Assembly (NCBI RefSeq): GCF_014199685.1
Contig: NZ_JACHNZ010000009.1
Location: 36,094-100,093, forward strand
Direction of reading: 5' to 3'
DNA from: Sphingosinicella soli
GTDB taxonomy: Bacteria; Pseudomonadota; Alphaproteobacteria; Sphingomonadales; Sphingomonadaceae
Length of the DNA stretch: 64,000 nt
Position numbers and translations under genes: made by a program. Below, piece by piece: positions 55,310 through 64,000 of the stretch. Numbering within the stretch: the first letter of the stretch is position 1; every line of letters starts with the position of its first letter. The notes beneath the pieces were generated by a model. That model was not told the DNA's origin, made no database searches, and was given only the letters and a program-made list of their open reading frames with translations.

Positions 55310-55648
55310 TCAACGCTGTTTCTTGGCGATGGTCGCTGTGAAATCGGGATCCTTGTTCTTCACCCAATCGACGAATTTGCGAACGCCGGGATCGGCCAGC
55401 AAGGCTTCGACGTCCATGCCGTGACGCTGCAGTTCGGCATTGGTGAAATTGGCGATCAGCGTCTGCTGGCAAATGGCATGCATCGGCACGACATCGCGCC
55501 CGCCGCGACTTTTCGGCACCGGGTGATGCCACACAATGGTCTTGCCGCTCGGCCGGCTGCAAAGCCAGCACGTCACCGGCTCCGCCGAGGACTCCTCTTC
55601 ACTCGGCGGGTCTTCATACGAGCCGTGTTTGGAATGTTTGCGCGCCAT
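55310..55648 (-). CDS. HNH-endonuclease-like protein
   Basis: This 112-residue protein has CWLCSRPSG, a zinc-finger-like pair, and WHHPVPKSRGGRDVVPMHAIC, which provides the HH...N/H-type beta-beta-alpha metal motif. Stand-alone HNH proteins of this kind are common in alphaproteobacteria and have no assigned role. It lies 12 bases upstream of trhO on the same strand, so they may be cotranscribed. Confidence 0.8.
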   Translation of the reverse strand: MARKHSKHGSYEDPPSEEESSAEPVTCWLCSRPSGKTIVWHHPVPKSRGGRDVVPMHAICQQTLIANFTNAELQRHGMDVEALLADPGVRKFVDWVKNKDPDFTATIAKKQR

Positions 55649-55735
55649 AATCCTGCTTAAAGTGCCACGCGTCGGCAGTCCATCTATCGAAATCGACCCG
55701 GCATGGCCATGCCAAGCGAGGTCAGGCCTGCGTCC

Positions 55736-56350
55736 TCAGACGACGCGGCGGATTTCGCTGTACGCGCCTTCGGTACGCAGGGTGATGGTCACGGGTCTTC
55801 CCGAGCGGTTGCGCCAGAACCAGCCATGTGTGCCGTTGAAAGCGGCGACGAGTTCGCCCTTCTCGCCGGTCGACTCACGGCCCTTGCCGTAGCCGTGATA
55901 GAAACCGCGCGGTGCATTTTCAGGATCGCCGTGCGTGTCGAAATTGACATGACCGCCTTCCACCGACCAGTCGAAGGCAAGGCGCGCACCGTTCGCCATT
56001 TTCGCTTTGATCTCGGCGCCCTGGCCGGGCTCAAGGCTAAGCGTCATCGTGTCTGACCGCTGCGCAGCGGCGGTTGCGGCTTCGACCACATCCGGCGCGG
56101 CCGTGGTCGCGGGCGCGATGGTTTCGGACACGGCATCACGCGACGCTTCTTCCGCGAGTTGGGCCTTGATCTCGCCCATCTTCGTCAGGCCGAGCTGTCG
56201 TCCGATGCCGGTCGGGTCGATCGCATATTCGCCGGGAAGAACGATCGCGACCAGAATCGCACCGGCACCGACGATGGCGAGGCCCGTTGCGCGAAGGAGC
56301 TGGCGGGTGGTCGGCAAATCTTCGAGGCGGGGGCGCTGGGAATTGAACAT
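55736..56350 (-). CDS. Single-pass membrane anchor protein of the metal-efflux operon
   Basis: This 204-residue protein has one hydrophobic segment at ~24-42 (ATGLAIVGAGAILVAIVLPG), an Ala/Glu-rich linker, and a C-terminal periplasmic beta domain (DTMTLSLEPGQGAEIKAKM, FDWSVEGGHVNFDTHGDPEN, FYHGYGKGRESTGEKGELVA). Proteins annotated as transmembrane anchor proteins of this form occur beside HupE/UreJ and metal-efflux genes. Its biochemical role is unknown. AAAGGAACTCC precedes the ATG. It lies 15 bases after the HupE/UreJ gene, the last of the operon. Confidence 0.75.
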   Translation of the reverse strand: MFNSQRPRLEDLPTTRQLLRATGLAIVGAGAILVAIVLPGEYAIDPTGIGRQLGLTKMGEIKAQLAEEASRDAVSETIAPATTAAPDVVEAATAAAQRSDTMTLSLEPGQGAEIKAKMANGARLAFDWSVEGGHVNFDTHGDPENAPRGFYHGYGKGRESTGEKGELVAAFNGTHGWFWRNRSGRPVTITLRTEGAYSEIRRVV

Positions 56351-56365
56351 TGGAGTTCCTTTGAA

Positions 56366-57088
56366 TTAGCTGATTGCGTAGCCGGCGAGCTGGTAACCGA
56401 CGAGCACGAAGCCCGCAGTCATCAGCAGCACATTGGCGGCGAAGGCGTGGCGCATGAAACTCGAGGTCCGGCGCCAGTAGCCCATGAGGATGAGAATTGC
56501 GGCGAGCGCAAGCAATTGCCCGATCTCGACCCCGATGTTGAACGCAATGAGGTTCGGGATCAGCCCTTCGTCGGCGATTTGGAATTCGATGATCTTCGTT
56601 GCCAGGCCGAAGCCATGAAAGAATCCGAAGATCAATGTCGCAGCCCTGGTATCCGGCTGAGAGCCGAACCAGCGCTGAAAGGCGCCGAGATTGTCGAGCG
56701 CCTTGTAGACGACCGACAGGCCTATGATCGCATCGATGATATAGGCGTTGGCGCTGATGCCGCTCAGGACGCCGAACAGCATCGTCGTCGAATGGCCGAT
56801 CGCGAACAGCGTCACGTAGAGGCCGATGTCCTTCATCCGGTAAAGGAAGAAGATGACCCCGAAGAGGAAGAGCAGATGGTCGTAGCCGGTGACCATATGC
56901 TTGGCGCCGAGATAGACGAAGGGCCAGAAGAGAAAGCCGGTGCTTTCCTGAATATAGCCCTTGTCGCCCTCGGCGACATTATGCGCCCAGGCCTCCGCGC
57001 CCGCAGCGAGGGTGAGGAGGATCAAACTGACGGCGAGCAGGAGTCTCCGGGTGGAGATCCACGGGGGTGCGATCGTGCGAGTGAACAT
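56366..57088 (-). CDS. HupE/UreJ family membrane protein
   Basis: This 240-residue inner-membrane protein has a signal-like N-terminus and about six hydrophobic spans. GAKHMVTGYDHLLFLFGVIF carries the HxxxGxDH motif, a probable nickel/cobalt-binding pattern of the family, and FFHGFGLATKI is a second conserved His segment. HupE/UreJ proteins import nickel or cobalt in hydrogenase and urease systems. Those enzymes are absent here, so in the czc context it may transport or sense another divalent metal. An AGGAG ribosome site precedes the ATG. Confidence 0.85.
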   Translation of the reverse strand: MFTRTIAPPWISTRRLLLAVSLILLTLAAGAEAWAHNVAEGDKGYIQESTGFLFWPFVYLGAKHMVTGYDHLLFLFGVIFFLYRMKDIGLYVTLFAIGHSTTMLFGVLSGISANAYIIDAIIGLSVVYKALDNLGAFQRWFGSQPDTRAATLIFGFFHGFGLATKIIEFQIADEGLIPNLIAFNIGVEIGQLLALAAILILMGYWRRTSSFMRHAFAANVLLMTAGFVLVGYQLAGYAIS

Positions 57089-57104
57089 GCAATAATCTCC
57101 TGAA

Positions 57105-61583
<4,479 letters not shown>

Positions 61584-61587
<4 letters not shown>

Positions 61588-62867
61588 CGAACCGTCTCCA
61601 GGGTTGCAAGCAGGGGCGCATGACGGCCGGCCAGCCGGTCGAGGCGCACGCTCAGAAGATGAAAGCGCCGAAGCAGATCGACGCGACGCGCGCGCGCGTC
61701 GTGGGCCACGGTCTGGGCCTGACTGAACTCAAGGAAGGTGAAGGCCGTGCCCCCGCGCGCGAGGCCGTCTCGGATCAGCCGCACCGCGCGTTCGGCGCTG
61801 GGAAGCACGTCGGCGTCGATACGCCCGACCTCGGCGGCGATCAGCCCGCGGTCGGCGGCGAGCTTGTCGATCTCCCGACCGATCTCGACGCGCGTCACGG
61901 CGATATCCGCTTCCAGCGCGCGTCGCTCTGCCTCGGCCCGCATGACATTGCCGCGATTGGCACGTTTGGCGCCGATCGGTATCGAGCCGCCGATCATCAC
62001 GGCGACATCATTGCCATCGCCGAAATGGCGCAGCCCGATGCGACCGTTCGGGTCGGAGACATTACCGGTCTCGGCGAGCTTCACCTTCGCGTCCGCTGCC
62101 GCGCGTTCCGCGAGGAGAGACGCGATATCGGCGGACTCCCTGCGAGGCGGGAGAGGAACGTCCAGCGCCTGGAATGTTGCCGGATCAAGTTTGAAGTCGC
62201 TCGAACCGCCCCACCAGGCCGCGAGGCTCGCGCGAGCGATCTGCGCTGTTTCACGCGCCTGTTCCAGCGCGATCTCGGCTTGTGCAACATTGGTCCGCGC
62301 CCGCTCGGCCGCGAACTTTGGATCAAGCGCCCCCCGCACGCGCTGCGCCACATCGCGTTCGACGTGCTGAAGGTCGGCCAGGCGGGCTTCGGCCACGGGT
62401 ATCGCCGCTTCGGCCGCCAGCGCCTCGACCCAGGCCGCCTGCACGCGCGCGAGGCGATCGAGCAGGCGGACGCTGTTCTGCTGCGCCACGACTTCGACAT
62501 CGGCACGCGCCGCGCCGATGCGCGCTTCCCGCTTGCCCCCGCGCTCCCAGGTCCGCTCGTACCAGCCCGTCGTTTGCGACCGGTCGAGCGACGAATAGGC
62601 ACCGGTGCCTGCAAAATCCTCGAAATCGACGCCGATCACGTCGCGCGGGCGGACGTCGGCCTGCAAGATGCCGGCATCCACGGCTTCGAGTCTCGCTGCG
62701 TTGGCAGCAACCGCAGGGTCGCTGCTTGTGACCCGGGAGAGAATCTCGTCCAGAGTTAAGGTCTGCGCCCATGCGGGCTGCGGCGCGGCGGCCAACAGAA
62801 TGGCCCCGCAGAGCAGCGCTCTACGGACGGCACGCGCGCCGGAGCACGCTCGATATCGGAAAAACAT
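61584..62867 (-). CDS. czcC: TolC-family outer-membrane efflux protein, CzcC-type
   Basis: This outer-membrane factor is taken from the ATG at 62867, where a signal peptide begins (RALLCGAILLAAAPQPAWA); a GTG 39 bases upstream is possible. The product is 427 residues. The repeated coiled-coil halves show LTLDEILSRVTSSDPAVAAN and AEVGRIDADVLPSAERAVRL, typical of the TolC fold. It is the first efflux component, 62 bases downstream of the His-rich gene. Confidence 0.9.
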
Positions 62868-62929
62868 GAGATAACGGCCTCGCTGAAAGGCGTGGAAACA
62901 GCCCACGCCTCACGAAGCGGCGCGGGAAC

Positions 62930-63355
62930 TCAGGCGTTCAGCAGGGTTCTGGGAGGGCGCTCTTGTCCAAGCGCGCCAAGGCCGGCGATTGGTCGATCCG
63001 TGTGGAGACCGTGCATTTTTCCCGAATAATCAATATCCAGATGGCGAGCGAGGCTTGGGAATATCAGACTGGAGCCGTTGTCGCCGTGATGATGGTGATG
63101 CCCACCGGCAAGATGATCACCGGGCTGGTCACGCCCTGCCTCGCCACCGTGATCATGGTGTGCGTCATGGTCTTCATGAACGGCATCGAATGAAAGCGCG
63201 CCAGGCGCCGCATGCTCATGGCCGATCGTGGCAGACGACGCATGCTGGATGTCATTCAGCGCTTTTGCAGGAAGCGCACCGGCGTACAGCAGCATGAGCG
63301 CTGCACAGAGTGCGGCGACAAGGCGATGCGCGCGAGAGGCGAACAGTTCAAGCAC
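62930..63355 (-). CDS. His-rich periplasmic metal-binding protein
   Basis: This 141-residue protein with a GTG start begins with a signal peptide (HRLVAALCAALMLLYAGALPAKA). The mature part holds a dense His/Asp/Glu segment, HEDHDAHHDHGG, followed by GGHHHHHGDNG. Such proteins at the head of czc operons are thought to buffer Zn, Co or Cd in the periplasm. No other domain is recognised. An alternative ATG lies at 63295, but that would shorten the signal peptide. Confidence 0.7.
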   Translation of the reverse strand: MLELFASRAHRLVAALCAALMLLYAGALPAKALNDIQHASSATIGHEHAAPGALSFDAVHEDHDAHHDHGGEAGRDQPGDHLAGGHHHHHGDNGSSLIFPSLARHLDIDYSGKMHGLHTDRPIAGLGALGQERPPRTLLNA

Positions 63356-63428
63356 GATTGCCGTTTACCCAGAGCATCTCAAATTGACAAGCCACGGAAC
63401 ACGGCCACGGGCCAGCGCGACAGGCGGA

Positions 63429-63905
63429 TCAGGTCCGCGCATGCACCATGTGAGTGAGAACATGTTTCAGGAGCGTGCCGTCAGGGCGAACAAGCGCGTC
63501 AAGAATGGACAGGTGATCAGCCGGCACGTGAAGCACCTGCTCCGAGGTCGGTCTGCAGAGCGCCTTCACCATATCATCAAGCTGATCGTGAAACCCCGCA
63601 GGGTCATTACTGGCGACGGCCAATGTGACGGGCACCTCGGTGGGCCGGACATGGAGAAGCGGGCTCAGGCGTACCGCGTCGCTTTCAGAGAGGTCAAGAT
63701 GCGACTGCACATAGCTCGCGCGCAAAGGGCGAAGATCATAGAGGCCACTAATCGACAAGACGCTTTTTATGACATCCTCCGGCAGCCCGTAGCTGCCCAC
63801 CCAATCGGTAAACAAAAGCTCCATGGCGAGATGTCCGCCAGCGGAATGACCGGAAAGAGAAATTCGCTCGGGATCGCCGCCGTAGCGCGCGATATTATCC
63901 CTTAC
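63429..63905 (-). pseudogene. Alpha/beta hydrolase remnant, 5' end removed by IS481 element
   Basis: The reading frame from VRDNIARYGGDPERISLSGHSAGGHLAMEL to its natural stop is the C-terminal part of an alpha/beta hydrolase (about 158 residues; motif split here only as written). The nucleophile elbow GHSAGG and the later His in VPADHLSILDALV are present. The ~100 N-terminal residues expected for the family are absent. Directly upstream lies the 3' end of an IS481-type transposase. The enzyme class is probably esterase or kynurenine-formamidase-like. It is most likely non-functional. Confidence 0.75.
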
Positions 63906-64000
63906 CTGTTTAGTCCCTCGTTTTGATGGTGCGGTTCTCTGATAAACCGTTTTGGCTGCTCGGACCATATTTTGCAGACATATTCATATGGGGTGAGGCC
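63902..64000 (-). mobile_element. IS481-family element, 3' end of transposase (runs off right edge)
   Basis: The minus strand encodes GLTPYEYVCKIWSEQPKRFI followed by REPHHQNEGLNR and a stop at 63902-63904. This is the conserved C-terminus of IS481-type (rve/DDE) transposases, whose usual form is TPYEYICK-W...P-RF...NP-HQ-PGLN. The sequence is AT-richer than its surroundings. The element's terminal inverted repeat is not clearly visible, and the stop codon abuts the hydrolase remnant. Confidence 0.82.

Noticed and set aside
63926..64000. Plus-strand open frame starting at 63926
   Set aside because: It is antisense to the recognisable IS481 transposase C-terminus, which explains this sequence better.

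Overview
The window looks like chromosomal DNA of a sphingomonad-type alphaproteobacterium. It is GC-rich and tightly packed. It carries a circularly permuted two-piece tmRNA gene, an alpha-type SspB, DUF1465 and DUF2520 proteins, three large TonB-dependent receptors, and the housekeeping block tRNA-Trp/secE/nusG/rplKAJL/rpoBC. The genus is an inference; no rRNA gene is present to settle it.

Layout. 1-7.5 kb: the start of a secreted amidohydrolase, a DUF2520 Rossmann protein, a TonB receptor, and two overlapping FAD oxidoreductases. 7.6-18.3 kb: a PQQ alcohol dehydrogenase and a TonB receptor on the minus strand, divergent from an aldehyde dehydrogenase, an AraC regulator, a DUF2817 zinc peptidase and the CstA/YbdD carbon-starvation pair. 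18.3-31.1 kb: an accessory catabolic island. It contains a RutA-like flavin monooxygenase, an acyl-CoA ligase, a TetR regulator, an iron-type alcohol dehydrogenase, a class III CoA-transferase/racemase, a P450, a metallo-beta-lactamase-fold hydrolase, a TonB receptor and a Baeyer-Villiger monooxygenase. 31.2-34.7 kb: fumC, sspB, ssrA (tmRNA) and a glycosyltransferase. 35-48.4 kb: rpoC, rpoB, an AI-2E family transporter lodged between rplL and rpoB, rplL, rplJ, rplA, rplK, nusG, secE and tRNA-Trp. 48.6-52.5 kb: a trehalose operon, otsB / GH15 / otsA. 52.6-55.6 kb: an Hsp20 chaperone with a probable ROSE thermometer, DUF1465, GST, trhO and an HNH protein. 55.7-63.4 kb: a heavy-metal efflux operon (His-rich protein, czcC, czcB, czcA, HupE/UreJ, membrane anchor). 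63.4-64 kb: an alpha/beta hydrolase cut by an IS481-family element that runs off the right edge.

The most interesting item is the 18.3-31.1 kb island. Four of its promoter regions carry the same inverted repeat, TACT-N4-AGTA, usually within TATACT...AGTATA. There are five matches with perfect outer arms and one degenerate copy. They lie upstream of the iron alcohol dehydrogenase/TetR/ligase/flavin-monooxygenase operon, the CoA-transferase, the receptor/hydrolase/P450 operon and the Baeyer-Villiger enzyme. This indicates one regulon, most simply repressed by the TetR protein encoded inside it. The enzyme set (P450, alcohol dehydrogenase, two kinds of flavin oxygenase, a hydrolase able to open lactones, CoA ligase, CoA-transferase/racemase) resembles the logic of camphor-type cyclic-ketone degradation. 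The substrate is not known and no P450 redox partner is encoded nearby.

No gene-free stretch longer than about 300 bases is left unexplained. The largest, between sspB and the glycosyltransferase, is filled by ssrA. The stretch between secE and otsB holds tRNA-Trp. The 520 bases between the glycosyltransferase and rpoC hold a small membrane-protein gene and the rpoC terminator. No CRISPR array, rRNA gene or phage module was seen.
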